Part shown: piece by piece, positions 27,893-37,575 of the stretch
Layout: every line of letters begins with the position of its first letter
Position numbering within the stretch: position 1 is the first letter of the stretch
Origin: DATKWD01 sp963704815
GTDB lineage: Bacteria > Actinomycetota > Acidimicrobiia > Acidimicrobiales > Salinilacustritrichaceae
Assembly (NCBI GenBank): GCA_963704815.1
Contig: CAVPHU010000012.1
Coordinates: 124,001-188,000 of the forward strand
Length of the DNA stretch: 64,000 bases
Direction of reading: 5' to 3'
Translations under genes and position numbers: made by a program
The notes under the pieces: model-generated
Told to the model about the DNA's origin: nothing
The model's input: the letters and a program-made list of their open reading frames with translations, nothing else
The model's database searches: none

Positions 27893-28330
27893 GTGACCAG
27901 CCGCCTGCGCCGCAGTGTTGCGATCGTCGTGGTCGCCGTCGTGGCGCTCCCCGGCGTCCTCGCGACGTTCGGTGACGGCCATGACGACTTCCCGCTGTCG
28001 TCGTACCCGATGTTCGCCGGAGCTCGGCCGGCGACGACCGAACTCGTCGGCGCGGTCCTCGTCTCAGCAGATGGTGGCGAGCGCCGACTGTCGCCCAGCG
28101 ACGTGTCGGGGACGCCCGAACCCCTCCAGGCGACCGCGCTGATCGAGCGAGCGCTCCGCGGCGACGCCACCGACCTCTGTCGCGCCATCGTCGGCCGCAT
28201 CGGCCCCTTGACGACCGGCGAGCAGGTGGTGCTCGTCCGAGACCGGGTGAACGCGGTTGTCCACTACACGGGTGACGCGGCCGCGAGCGAGCGGGTCCGA
28301 CACGTCGACTGCGCCGAGGCGGGCCCATGA
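27893..28330 (+). CDS. Membrane-anchored protein preceding HTTM gene
   Basis: A 145-residue protein of unknown function. An N-terminal hydrophobic segment (VAIVVVAVVALPGVLATFG) serves as signal anchor, followed by DDFPLSSYPMFAGARP, a motif also seen in proteins encoded beside HTTM genes, and a small beta-rich domain. GTG 27893. Its stop overlaps the HTTM start (ATGA). It is probably extracytoplasmic and acts with the HTTM protein. Confidence 0.7.
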   Translation: MTSRLRRSVAIVVVAVVALPGVLATFGDGHDDFPLSSYPMFAGARPATTELVGAVLVSADGGERRLSPSDVSGTPEPLQATALIERALRGDATDLCRAIVGRIGPLTTGEQVVLVRDRVNAVVHYTGDAAASERVRHVDCAEAGP

Positions 28331-29262
28331 CGGCGATCGACGACCGACCGGACCCGCGATCCGACAGGGGCGCCGGCGGAGGTCGACCCACGTGGCTCGA
28401 CCGACCGCTGCCGGCCCGAGCGCTCGCGCTGGTCCGCATCACCGCGTGTGGAGCGCTGACCGTCACCGTGATCGTGCGGGGGGTGTCGACGCTGCGCCTC
28501 GTCGACGCAGCGGTGGGTTGGGAGCCCGTCGGTGTGCTCGCCCCACTCGGTTCCCCGCCCTCCTGGACCGTCGCGGCGCCGTTGCTCGTGGTCGCAGCGC
28601 TGAGCGGGATCGCCGCCACGTTGGGGTGGCGTTGGAGGCTCACCGGACCCCTGTTCGGGATCTCTGCGCTGCTGGTCACCACGCTGGCCACCAGCTGGGG
28701 CCACCTCTTCCACAGTGACAACCTGGCGCTCCTGCACGTCGGCATCATCGCCTTCGCACCCGCGGCCGACGCGTGGTCGGTCGACCGACGGCGAGGAGGC
28801 CACGAAGCCGTTCCCGAGGCTTCGGTCCGGTACGGCTTCCCCATCCGGCTGGCCGCGCTGGTGACGGCGGCGACCTATGTCCTCGCCGGTTGGGCCAAGC
28901 TGCGGGTGGCCGGCCTCGATTGGCTCGACGGTGAAACGCTGCGCGGGCTGGTCGCTCATGACAACCTGCGAAAGGAACTGATCGGCGCCCCGAGCACCCC
29001 GCTGGCCGGGCCTGTGGTCCGGCAGGCCTGGTTGTTCGGCCCGATGGCGCTCGGCACGTTCGCCATCGAGTTCGGCGCTCCGCTGGCGTTGCTGGGCCGA
29101 CGCTGGGCCGTGGGATGGGGCGTGACCGCGGTGACCTTCCATCTGGGCATCGCCGCGCTGATGACCGTGACCTTCTGGTACCCACTCACCGGCCTCGCCT
29201 TCGTGCCGACCTTGCTCGCCGCTGGGGCACTGCGGGGCCGCTTCGGTCTCGACCGGACATGA
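28327..29262 (+). CDS. HTTM (vitamin K-dependent carboxylase-like) membrane protein
   Basis: A 311-residue multi-pass protein. It starts RPLPARALALVRITACGALT, contains WGHLFHSDNLALLHVGIIAF and AATYVLAGWAKLRVAGLDWLDGETLR, and ends with WAVGWGVTAVTFHLGIAALM. These are marks of the horizontally transferred transmembrane (HTTM) domain found in gamma-carboxylase-like proteins. The bacterial substrate is unknown. It overlaps both neighbours by 4 bp, the middle of a three-gene operon. Confidence 0.8.
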   Translation: MTAIDDRPDPRSDRGAGGGRPTWLDRPLPARALALVRITACGALTVTVIVRGVSTLRLVDAAVGWEPVGVLAPLGSPPSWTVAAPLLVVAALSGIAATLGWRWRLTGPLFGISALLVTTLATSWGHLFHSDNLALLHVGIIAFAPAADAWSVDRRRGGHEAVPEASVRYGFPIRLAALVTAATYVLAGWAKLRVAGLDWLDGETLRGLVAHDNLRKELIGAPSTPLAGPVVRQAWLFGPMALGTFAIEFGAPLALLGRRWAVGWGVTAVTFHLGIAALMTVTFWYPLTGLAFVPTLLAAGALRGRFGLDRT

Positions 29263-31020
29263 AGCCACCCGTCCGACTGATCGGGGTTGCCGCGGCGTGG
29301 CTGCTGTTCGTCGGGCTGATCCGGCTGTTCGCCCTGGCACCCGAACAGTGCAGCCCGCCGCCGCCGGCCGCGATCGACCAGTCGGTCGAGCTGGCCATCG
29401 ACTGGTTCGCTCACAACCAGTTGCCTGACGGCCGCTTCGTCTACGCCTACGAGCGAGACGGCGAGGTCGATCGCAGCACCCAGCTCGTCCGCCACCACGG
29501 GGTGATGGTGTCGCTCTATCAGGCATCGGTCCAGGACTTCGACGGCGCGTTCGAGCTGGCCGAGGGAGCCCGGCGCTGGTCACTCGACCATCTGGTCGAC
29601 GTCGGCGAGGGCATGCAGGCGGTCGGCCCCGAGGGTGCCGACCTCCCCACCGGGGCCACGGCGCTCCTGGTGGCGGCCCTGGTGGAGCGCGATCGCGCTG
29701 CGGGTCGGGCCGAGAACGACGACCTGCTGGTCGACCTCGGGCGCTTCCTGCTGGCCAACGTGACTCCCGACGGGGCCGTCGAGCGCGACGTGGCGACCGG
29801 GGACCGGGCCACTCGGCGACCGGTCGGCGTTCTTCACCGGCGAGGTGATGTGGGCGCTGTCGCTGCTGGCCGAGGCCTCGCCGGCCGGCCCGATCCCACC
29901 CGAGCGGTGGGCGACCGAAGCCCGCCGGATCGGCCATCACATCGCGCTCGACCGCGATCGGGTCGAGAGTCGGATCGCGTTCACCCCCGACCACTGGAGC
30001 GCCTACGGGCTCGACCAGGTGAACGTGGTCGCGGGTCCGGCCACCGGGATCGAGATCGCCCATGCCCGACGCACCGCCGGGCTGATCTCGGTGCGGGCCC
30101 GGCTCGAGTCGCAGAACCCTGATTCGGGTCCGATCCGTCTCACCCGAGGCGCCCATTCGCTCGGTGCCGGGGTGGGCACGTTGGCTGAGGGCCTCGGCGG
30201 ACTGATCCGGCTGGCCGACCGGGACGACCGGTTGGCCGACCTCCGCGAGCCCATGCGGGACACGCTCGCCTGTGTGAGCGACCTCCTGGTCGAGCGGCAG
30301 CTGACGGCCGCTGATCCGCGTCCCGACGAGGACGTCGACCGGGTGTCCGGGGCCTGGTTCCGCGACGACCGCACGCAGCAGGACGATCAGCAGCACGCCC
30401 TGTCGGCGTTGCTGGCGGCGCGACTGCTCTTGGACGGCAGCGAAGAGCGAGCCAAGAAGATCGACCACGATGACCTCGCGGGCTGGGTCGTCCTCGCGTT
30501 GACGGTGTTGGCGGCTGCGGACCCGGTCCGGGCTCGCGTGGCCCGACGCGCCCGGCTCGCGTCGCACCCCGGTCCGCGGCCGTGGTGGCGTCGCTCGCAG
30601 GTCTGGCGGTTCGCGGCGGCGGCGCTGCCGATCGCGGTGCTGGCGACCCCAGTTCTCGAGTGGGCAGAGCTCAGCGAACCGACCGTACGTCTCGCCGCCG
30701 GGCTGGTGCTCGCGGCAACCGCGTTGGTGGACCTGGTCTCTCCGTCTCGAATGGGAGCGACGGTGATGCGACCCGGTCCGTTCGTCGTGCTCCTGGCCGG
30801 AGGCGTCGATCCGGGCATCGCGGCAGCGGTGCTGGCCACCGCGGTCACCGGGATCGCCATCGCGCTTGCCGAGTTCACGGTCCGGTCGCCCGGCGACGGT
30901 GATCGGACCGCCGATGCCAGCGGCTGGTCGCCCCGTCTCGTGCTGGCCGCCCGGTTCGTTGCCGGGGCCGCACTCGTGTTCGGCCTCGACCTGGCGGTCG
31001 ACGGCGTCTTCGAACTCTGA
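29259..31020 (+). CDS. Uncharacterised exported protein with alpha-helical-barrel-like and membrane domains, one frameshift
   Basis: Starts ATG 29259 (ATGA overlap with the HTTM stop) with a signal anchor LIGVAAAWLLFVGLIRLFAL. Next comes a helical region resembling alpha/alpha-barrel enzymes (LAIDWFAHNQLPDGRFVYAY, QLVRHHGVMVSLYQAS). A one-base shift at about 29812 leads into FFTGEVMWALSLLAEASP and the same fold up to about 30450 (HWSAYGLDQVNVVAGPATG). The last 170 codons contain about four hydrophobic helices, ending VAGAALVFGLDLAVDGVFEL. The joined length is about 587 residues. No family was assigned with certainty. Confidence 0.6.
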
Positions 31021-31081
31021 ACCGCCCGCGAGGCAGCGGGAAGGACGGTTGGTGCGAGAAATGCGGTCCCCGGGCTTGTGA

Positions 31082-31097
31082 TCGAACGTGTGTTCGT
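31082..31097 (+). promoter_or_regulatory. LexA/SOS box upstream of the DUF222 gene
   Basis: TCGAACGTGTGTTCGT differs at one base from the mycobacterial/actinobacterial SOS consensus TCGAAC-N4-GTTCGA. It ends 14 bp before ATG 31112, overlapping the expected core promoter or start region. Repression by LexA and induction by DNA damage are inferred. Mycobacterial 13E12 repeat genes are known to carry such boxes. Confidence 0.75.
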
Positions 31098-31111
31098 GTA
31101 GGGTGGGGTTC

Positions 31112-32342
31112 ATGAGTTCTGATGCCTTGGGCATCGAGCTCGAGGAATGGCTCGGCCAGGATCTCGAATCCCTTGACGGCAGAGCCCTCACCGGTCGCCT
31201 CGCTCGACTCGAGCAGTTGACCACCAGGGTGCGGGCGGCCGCCCTCGCCACGTTGGGCGAGTTCGAAGATCGGGGGCTCCATCTGCTCGAGTTCGCCCCG
31301 ACCGCGAAGTCCTGGTTGACCGCACAGATCGGCATCGGGGCCCGCACCGCCGCATCCTCGGCCCATCTGGCCAAGGCGCTGCGACGCATGCCGCTGGTCG
31401 CCGACGCGTTCGCTGCGGGGCGCATCACCGAAGACCATGCCCGGTTGCTGGTGCGCTGCACCAAGCCCCGCACCTACGCAGCGTTCAGCCGCGACGAAGA
31501 GCTGCTGGTCGGCCACGCCGAGAAGCTCCGAGCCGCCGATCTCGACACCGTCGTGCAGCGCTGGCTGCTGGCCAACGACCCCGATGGCAACGAGCCCCGC
31601 GACCCCGACACCGACGAGGTGTCGTTCTCCAAGGTCGGAGACCGCTTCAAACTCAACGGCGACTTCGGCATCGAACGAGGCCTGGAGATCGATGCCGCGC
31701 TACGCGGAAAAGACCGACGAGTTGTTCCGCCGCGACCGCCACCGCGCCACCACCGACCCCTCCGACCCCTCCCTGGATCGTTCACCGGCGCAGCGCCGCG
31801 CCGAAGCCCTCGCCGAACTCGTCGGACTCGGCGCGGCCGCACCCACCAACACCCGACGCCGCAAGCCCCTGGTCGTCATCCACGCCAGAGAGAACCCCGA
31901 CGGGGCGTTGGAGTATCTGGCCCCGAACGGCACCATCCTGCCGCTGTCGATCGCCGCCATGTTCACCGAGGACGCCCATCTCACCCGCGTCGTGTTCCAC
32001 GCCCGCGGCCAATTGTTGGACCTCGGCCGCACCGCCCGGGTCGCGACCGAAGCCATGCGCACCGCCCTGGTCGCCCACGACGGGCCCACCTGCGGCACCC
32101 CCGGCTGCGACGTCCCCGCCGAACAATGCGACGCCCACCACATCATCTGGTGGGACAACGGCGGCAAAACCTGTGTCGCCAACCTCGTCCTGGCCTGCCG
32201 ACACCACCACCGACGCATCCACCACCGCCACCTCCACGTCCACATGAACGACACCGGCCGACCCGTGTTCACCGACACCATCGGCCACCGCCTCCAACTC
32301 CAACAACACCGACGACCACCCCCAGATGAGGCCGCCGCCTGA
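31112..32342 (+). CDS. DUF222/13E12 repeat family HNH endonuclease, one frameshift
   Basis: The N-terminal DUF222 helical domain (RLARLEQLTTRVRAAALATL, FAPTAKSWLTAQIGI, HARLLVRCTKPRTY) runs to about 31700, where GCGCTACGCGGAAAAG carries one extra base. The frame then continues EKTDELFRRDRHRATTD to the C-terminal HNH nuclease: GCDVPAEQCDAHHIIWWDNGGKT, NLVLACRHHHRRIHH. About 409 residues when joined, normal for the family. Role in DNA metabolism is likely but unproven; the SOS box supports damage-induced expression. Both catalytic parts are intact, so the shift may be an assembly error. Confidence 0.85.
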
Positions 32343-32487
32343 CGGCGGCACCCCAACCGGGGCACCCAACCCAAACCCACCCCCACCCCGCCCACGGCGG
32401 GAGATCACCGCGTGGGGCGGCCGCTCGTCACCGCCGCTGTGCTAGCCATCATCTGGCTCGTCAACCCGCCGACCGAAGGAGCCAATC

Positions 32488-33081
32488 GTGGAGAAGATCG
32501 ATCTGCTCGTCTGGGAGCGCAAGGCACTCGACGCTGCCCACGATCTCGACGTCGACGGGCTGCGCAGCGTCGCAGTTCACGAGCGTCTCGATCTCGCTGA
32601 TGCAACGCTCCTGATGGGGCTCGGCTCGTCGCTCGCCGGCTTCGTCACCGCGTGGGTCGACTCGGTCGATGTCTGGCGCGACATCGTCGAGCAGGTCCCC
32701 GGCGATGCCTACCTGGTGACCGAGTCAGTGCCGCAGCTGGTCGAGGAAGAAGGCCTGCTGACCCACCTCACCTGGTTCCCGAAACCCGACCGCCTGACCG
32801 ACGACGAGTTCTTCCACGGCTGGCACGACGTCCACACGCCGTCGTCGAAGGCCCTGCATCCGCTGCGTCGGGGCTACGTCCGCGACGCGGTGGCTCGAGG
32901 GCTGACGCCCGACTCACCACCGGTGCGCGCGATCGTCGCCGAGCACTTCGACCAGGACGTCTACCTCGACCCGACCCGACTCTTCGGCGATGCCGAGTCG
33001 CTCACGCGAACGATGGACGAGCTGCCGCTCTACGCGGACCAGGTCGACATCTCGAGTTGCCCGGTGGGTCTTCGCAGCTGA
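32488..33081 (+). CDS. EthD-domain-like protein
   Basis: A 197-residue protein with GAAGGA ribosome site and GTG 32488. The second half, EFFHGWHDVHTPSSKALHPL then RRGYVRDAVARGL and FDQDVYLDPTRLFGD, resembles EthD/dimeric alpha-beta barrel proteins associated with ether or polyketide metabolism. The first half is similar in size and may be a second ferredoxin-like unit. Function is unknown. Bases 33082-33304 downstream show nothing recognisable. Confidence 0.6.
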   Translation: MEKIDLLVWERKALDAAHDLDVDGLRSVAVHERLDLADATLLMGLGSSLAGFVTAWVDSVDVWRDIVEQVPGDAYLVTESVPQLVEEEGLLTHLTWFPKPDRLTDDEFFHGWHDVHTPSSKALHPLRRGYVRDAVARGLTPDSPPVRAIVAEHFDQDVYLDPTRLFGDAESLTRTMDELPLYADQVDISSCPVGLRS

Positions 33082-33304
33082 TCGCGGGATCGGCCCGGGG
33101 TCGGGGTGCCGTTCGTACCATTCGACGCGGCGCCTCGATCTCCTTGATGATCTGCTCTGGTGTCCTTCACCTGAATGGATCGCCTTGCGGTCTGCAGGTG
33201 CGCTGCAGAGACTGCCACACGCGCGCACCTCGACACCTGGCAGTCGGTCGCCGACGCTCGTGACTGACCGTGGGTTTCGAGTCGGAACCGGCGAGAATGG
33301 TCCC

Positions 33305-34549
33305 GTGACCTCCCCGGCCGAGCCCTACGACATCGCCGTCATCGGCGGCGGACCCGCCGGAGCAGCGACGGCGATCCGCGCCGCACGGGCCGGTGCCAAG
33401 GTCGTCGTGTTCGAGAAGGCGCCCTACGGCCGCGACAAGGTCTGCGGCGACGGCCTCACGCCTCGGGCCGTCGGTGCCCTCGAAGAGCTCGACATCGCAC
33501 TCGATGACGCCCACCGCATCGACGGCCTGCGCATGATCGCAGGCAAGCAGCGGCGCGAGCTGGCGTGGCCCGCCACCGGGCGGTTCCCCGACCACGGTGC
33601 GGTCTGGCCCCGGCGTCGCCTCGACAGCCATCTGGTCGACGCCGCCGAGAAGGCCGGGGCCGAGTTGGTCTACGAGACCGAGGCGCTGCCCATCATGGAC
33701 GGTGATCAGGTGCTGGGCGTCGAGACCGGCGCAGGAGACGGAGCCCGCCGACGCATCCACGCCGGGCTCACGGTCGTCGCGGCGGGCGCACAGGGCAAGG
33801 TCGCCCGCATGCTCGGCGCCGAGCGCGATCCCGACGAGCCGTTCGGTCTGGCCATTCGCTCCTACATCGAGTCGCCACGCCACGACGACCGCCACCTCGA
33901 AGCCTGCCTGACGCTGCGCGACCGCCACGGCACCCCGGTCCCCGGCTACGGATGGATGTTCCCGGCCGGCGACGGCACCGTCAACATCGGCGTCGGTGCG
34001 CTCTCGACGATGAAGCGGTTCAAGGACCTCAACCTGAACACCCTGCTCGACGACTACCGGGCCCTGGTGCGGGACGAATGGGGACTCGGCGACTTCCTCG
34101 AACGGCCGCGTGCGTGGCGGCTGCCGATGAGCTCGGTCAAGCGCCACGGCGACGGATGGGTGGCCATCGGCGACGCGGCCGGCCTCGTCAACCCCATGAA
34201 CGGCGAAGGCATCGACTACGGCCTCGAATCGGGCATGCTCGCCACCGACCTGTTCCTCGACGACCCGGCCACCGCGCCGGAGCGCTACGACGCCGAGATC
34301 GGCGAACGGTTCGACGCCTTCCTCCGCACGGGCCGTCGATTCTCCTTCCTCATCGGCCACCCCTGGATCCTTCGGAACGGCCTGCGCGTCGCGGTCGGCA
34401 CCCAGGCGGTCGCCAACATCACGCTCGCCGTGATGGGCAACCTCGTCGACAACGAGACTCCGGGCGCCGCCGGCCGGGTCATGCGCCTCGCCGACCGCAC
34501 GCTCGCGGCTGCCGATCCGCTGCTTCGCAGGACCCGCGCCGCCGCGTAG
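33305..34549 (+). CDS. Geranylgeranyl reductase family FAD-dependent oxidoreductase
   Basis: A 414-residue flavoprotein. The Rossmann FAD site is IAVIGGGPAGAATAIRAARA, followed by YGRDKVCGDGLTPRAV with the conserved Cys, YGWMFPAGDGTVNIGVG, and the second FAD motif GDAAGLVNPMNGEGIDYGLE. Family members reduce isoprenoid double bonds (menaquinone side chains, polyprenols, archaeal lipids) in the membrane. GTG 33305 is the best start. In actinobacteria this type often acts on menaquinone; that is inference here. Intact. Confidence 0.9.
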   Translation: MTSPAEPYDIAVIGGGPAGAATAIRAARAGAKVVVFEKAPYGRDKVCGDGLTPRAVGALEELDIALDDAHRIDGLRMIAGKQRRELAWPATGRFPDHGAVWPRRRLDSHLVDAAEKAGAELVYETEALPIMDGDQVLGVETGAGDGARRRIHAGLTVVAAGAQGKVARMLGAERDPDEPFGLAIRSYIESPRHDDRHLEACLTLRDRHGTPVPGYGWMFPAGDGTVNIGVGALSTMKRFKDLNLNTLLDDYRALVRDEWGLGDFLERPRAWRLPMSSVKRHGDGWVAIGDAAGLVNPMNGEGIDYGLESGMLATDLFLDDPATAPERYDAEIGERFDAFLRTGRRFSFLIGHPWILRNGLRVAVGTQAVANITLAVMGNLVDNETPGAAGRVMRLADRTLAAADPLLRRTRAAA

Positions 34550-34554
34550 CTCCG

Positions 34555-35004
34555 CTACCCGTGGTCGTGGACGACGAGGACGCTGGTGGTGGCGTTGGTG
34601 GCGACCCGGGTCGAGACGCTGCCGCGGGCGAAGCGAGCGGCCCGACCGAGCCCGCGGCTCCCGACGACGATCAGGTCGGCATCGAGCTGTTCGGCGGTCT
34701 CGAGGATGGATGCGGCCGGCTTGCCCTTGATCACGTGGGTCTCGTACGTGACGCCTCGCGCCGAGAGCGCCTCGACCGCCTTGGCTTCGCGCTGGTGCGG
34801 CTCGAACATCGGGTCGAAGGTCGAGCGGAACTCCTCGGGCAACTCGTACCAGAAGTAGGCCGCCTCGTTCTCGCTCAGTGGCGTGTAGACGATCACGACG
34901 TGCACCGTTCCGCGGTCACCCACGGCATCCGCCGCGGCATCGACCGCTTGGAGGGCATTGTCTGAGCCGTCGAAGCCGACGACCACGGTCTGTAGGTCTT
35001 TCAC
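34555..35004 (-). CDS. Universal stress protein (UspA family)
   Basis: A 149-residue single-domain USP. TVVVGFDGSDNALQAVDAA starts the fold, and the ATP-binding GxxG-x9-GS motif reads VVGSRGLGRAARFARGSVSTRV, so nucleotide binding is likely. It converges on the reductase gene with 5 bp between them. Target processes are unknown. Confidence 0.92.
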   Translation of the reverse strand: MKDLQTVVVGFDGSDNALQAVDAAADAVGDRGTVHVVIVYTPLSENEAAYFWYELPEEFRSTFDPMFEPHQREAKAVEALSARGVTYETHVIKGKPAASILETAEQLDADLIVVGSRGLGRAARFARGSVSTRVATNATTSVLVVHDHG

Positions 35005-35132
35005 GGTGGTTCCTCACGTTCGTGTCCACCCATGGTGCGCAGCTACCGGCCCCAGGACCAAGGGCCGAACGTCACAGGCGACGCGGTCGCCGACGTCGCG
35101 TCTGCCCGGGGCAGGGCACCTAGGGTGGCGGC

Positions 35133-36343
35133 ATGTGCGACTCGATCGTGGTCGTCGAGCCCGGCCGGGTGTTGTTCGCCAAGAACAGCGACCGTGACCC
35201 CAACGAGGCCCAGTTCCTCGACTGGCAGCCGCGGCGCCACCATCCCACTGCGGCTCGGCTCCGTTGCACGTGGATCGAGATCGATCAGGTGCCCGAGACC
35301 CATGCGGTGCTGCTGTCCCGCCCGTTCTGGATGTGGGGTGCCGAGATCGGAGCCAACGAGCACGGCGTGACGATCGGCAACGAGGCGGTCTTCACCGATC
35401 AGCCCTACGCCAAGACCGGGCTGACCGGCATGGATCTGCTGCGGCTCGCCCTCGAGCGGGCGGCGTCGGCGGCCGAGGCCGTCGACGTGATCACCACGCT
35501 GCTCGAACAGCACGGTCAGGGTGGCGGGTGCGGGCACGAGAAACGCGGGTTCACCTATCACAACAGTTTCCTCGTGGCCGATACGCACGAGGCCTACGTG
35601 CTCGAGACCGCCGGTGGCCTGTGGGAGGTCGAGCACGTGACCCAGGGGCTGCGTTCGATCAGCAACGGGCTCACGATCGAAGGGTTCGCTCACCACAACG
35701 ACCGCCTGCACACCCACTTCTCGCGCTGGCGAGGCCCGCCGGCACCTCACGAGTTCGTCCGGGGCCGCATCTCCCGGCGACCTGATGAGTGTCCTCCGCG
35801 AGCACGGCACCGGCGGACCGACGCCTCGCTACTCGCCGCTCACCGGGGCGATGTCGGCACCGTGCATGCACGCCGGGGGAGTGGCGGCAGCGATCGCAGT
35901 CGACCGCATCGTGGGTCGCCGAACTGCGGGACGATCGGGTCCAGCACTGGGTCACCGGAACCTCCGCGCCATGCACGGGCATCTTCAAGCCCGTCCGGGT
36001 CGAACAAGCGCTGGACCTCGGTCCCGAGCCGACCGATCAGTACGACCCGAAGTCCCTGTGGTGGCGCCACGAGTTGCTCCACCGGAGGGTGATGGCCGAT
36101 CCCGCCCGGCTGCTCGCCATCCATGCATCCGAACGCGACGAGATCGAGTCCGGCTGGCTCGCCGATCCGCCCGACCCCGAAGCTGCTTTCATCCAGGCCG
36201 ACGAGGCCCTGACGCGATGGACCGCAGCGGTCGAGCGCGCCGATGGGGCCGATCACCGACCGGTCTGGGCGCGGCGCTACTGGCAGGTACGGAACGCTCG
36301 AGCGGACCTGCCTGCTTCGTCGCCCGAGACGAGCGGCGTGTGA
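35133..36343 (+). CDS. Secernin-like C69-family hydrolase, two frameshifts
   Basis: Starts MCDSIVVVEPGRVLFAKNSD. Cys2 is the N-terminal nucleophile of Ntn-hydrolases and FAKNSDRDPNE is the family motif. GAEIGANEHGVTIGNEAVFT and GRISRRPDE mark the core. Shifts lie near 35725 (into VLREHGTGGPTPRYSPLTG) and about 35877 in a five-G run (into RQRSQSTASWVAELRDDRV). The rest reads VTGTSAPCTGIFKPV to SSPETSGV. Joined length is about 403 residues. The family hydrolyses amide bonds in peptides or small molecules; the substrate is unknown. The stop overlaps the aminotransferase GTG by 4 bp. Confidence 0.75.
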
Positions 36344-37572
36344 CGGCGACACCGGGTGAGCAGCCGTATCCCTCCGCGGAGGCCACCGCTTCGGCCTTCG
36401 CCGATCACGTCAACCGAGGCAAGGTCGCCACCTTCGAGGCGCTCGGCCTCGACCTGGTGATGGGCGATCGATACGGCACACGCTTCCAGAGTGCGTTCAG
36501 CGACGAGTGGCTCTTCAACTGCCACTGCAACGGCGGCGTGTTCAACCTCGGGCATCGGAACCCGGCGGTGATCGACGCCGTACGCGACGGCCTCGACCAC
36601 CTCGACATCGGCAACCACCATCTGGTGTCCGGCTGGCGAGCCGAGCTGGCCGAGCGGCTCGCGGCGACCACGGGCGGCCGGCTGCCCGGGGTCGTCTTCG
36701 GGGTCGGCGGCGGCGAGGCGAACGATCTCGCGCTGAAGGTCGCCCGGGCCCACACCGGCCGACAGGGCATCGTGTCGGCGCGTCGGCGGCTACCACGGCC
36801 ACACCGGACTGTCGATGGCCGCCGGTGATCCGGAGTACCGAGAGCCGTTCGGCCCGAATCCCGCCGACCTTCGCCCAGGTGCCGTTCAACGATCTCGCGG
36901 CCATGGACGCCGACGATCGACGACTCCACCGCCGCGGTCATCCTCGAACCGATCCCGGCGACGCTCGGCATGCCGCTGCCCGACCCCGGCTATCTCGACG
37001 GCAGTACGGACGCTGTGCCACGAGCGGGGCGCGCTGCTCGTCGCTCGACGAGGTCCAGACCGGCCTCGGCCGCTGCGGGATCGACGTGGCTGCTGGACCG
37101 CAGGAGGGCGTCGAGCCCGATCTGATGACGACCGGCAAGGGTCTCTCGGGCGGGATCTACCCGATCACGGCCACGCTCATGACCGCGGAGGTGCACGCGT
37201 TCTTCGACGAGCACCCGTTCGTCCACATCTCGACCTTCGGCGGGGCCGAGCTGGGCTGCCTGGCCGCACTGGCGGTGCTCGACGCGATCGAGGCGCCCGG
37301 CTTCCACGAGCGGGTGCAGGACCTCGGCGAGCGGTTCGAGGAGGCATTCGCCGATCTGCCGTTCGAGCTCCGACGGCGCGGGCTGTTCATGGGGCTGAAG
37401 TTCCCCGACGAAGGCGACGGCATGTCCGCCGCTCGCGATCTCATCGCGGCGGGTGTCTTCGCCGTGTTCGCGAACAACGACACGTCGGTGCTCCAGTTCC
37501 TTCCACCGCTCGATCGTGACCGACGACGAGGCGGGCGAGCTCATCGAGATCGTTCGCGCCACCTTCGGCTGA
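36340..37572 (+). pseudogene. Class III PLP-dependent aminotransferase, about six frameshifts
   Basis: From GTG 36340: GDRYGTRFQSAFSDEWLFNC, VFNLGHRNPAVIDAVRDGLD and FGVGGGEANDLALKVARAHT. After shifts near 36782, 36875, 36918, 37005, 37045 and 37508 it continues YHGHTGLSMAAGDPEYREPF, STAAVILEPIPATLGMPLPD, LCHERGALLV.LDEVQTGLGR and DLMTTGKGLSGGIYPITAT with the PLP lysine, then FVHISTFGGAELGCLAALAV, ending EIVRATFG. All catalytic motifs survive, so the breaks look like sequence error. The substrate is probably an omega-amino or diamine compound, by family only. Middle gene of a coupled operon. Confidence 0.75.
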
Positions 37573-37575
37573 CCC

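Noticed and set aside
28264..31473. Very long minus-strand open frame (1069 codons) opposite the HTTM operon and DUF222 gene
   Set aside because: It is Arg/Gly/Pro-rich low-complexity antisense of high-GC coding DNA with no recognisable domain. The plus strand carries conserved proteins.
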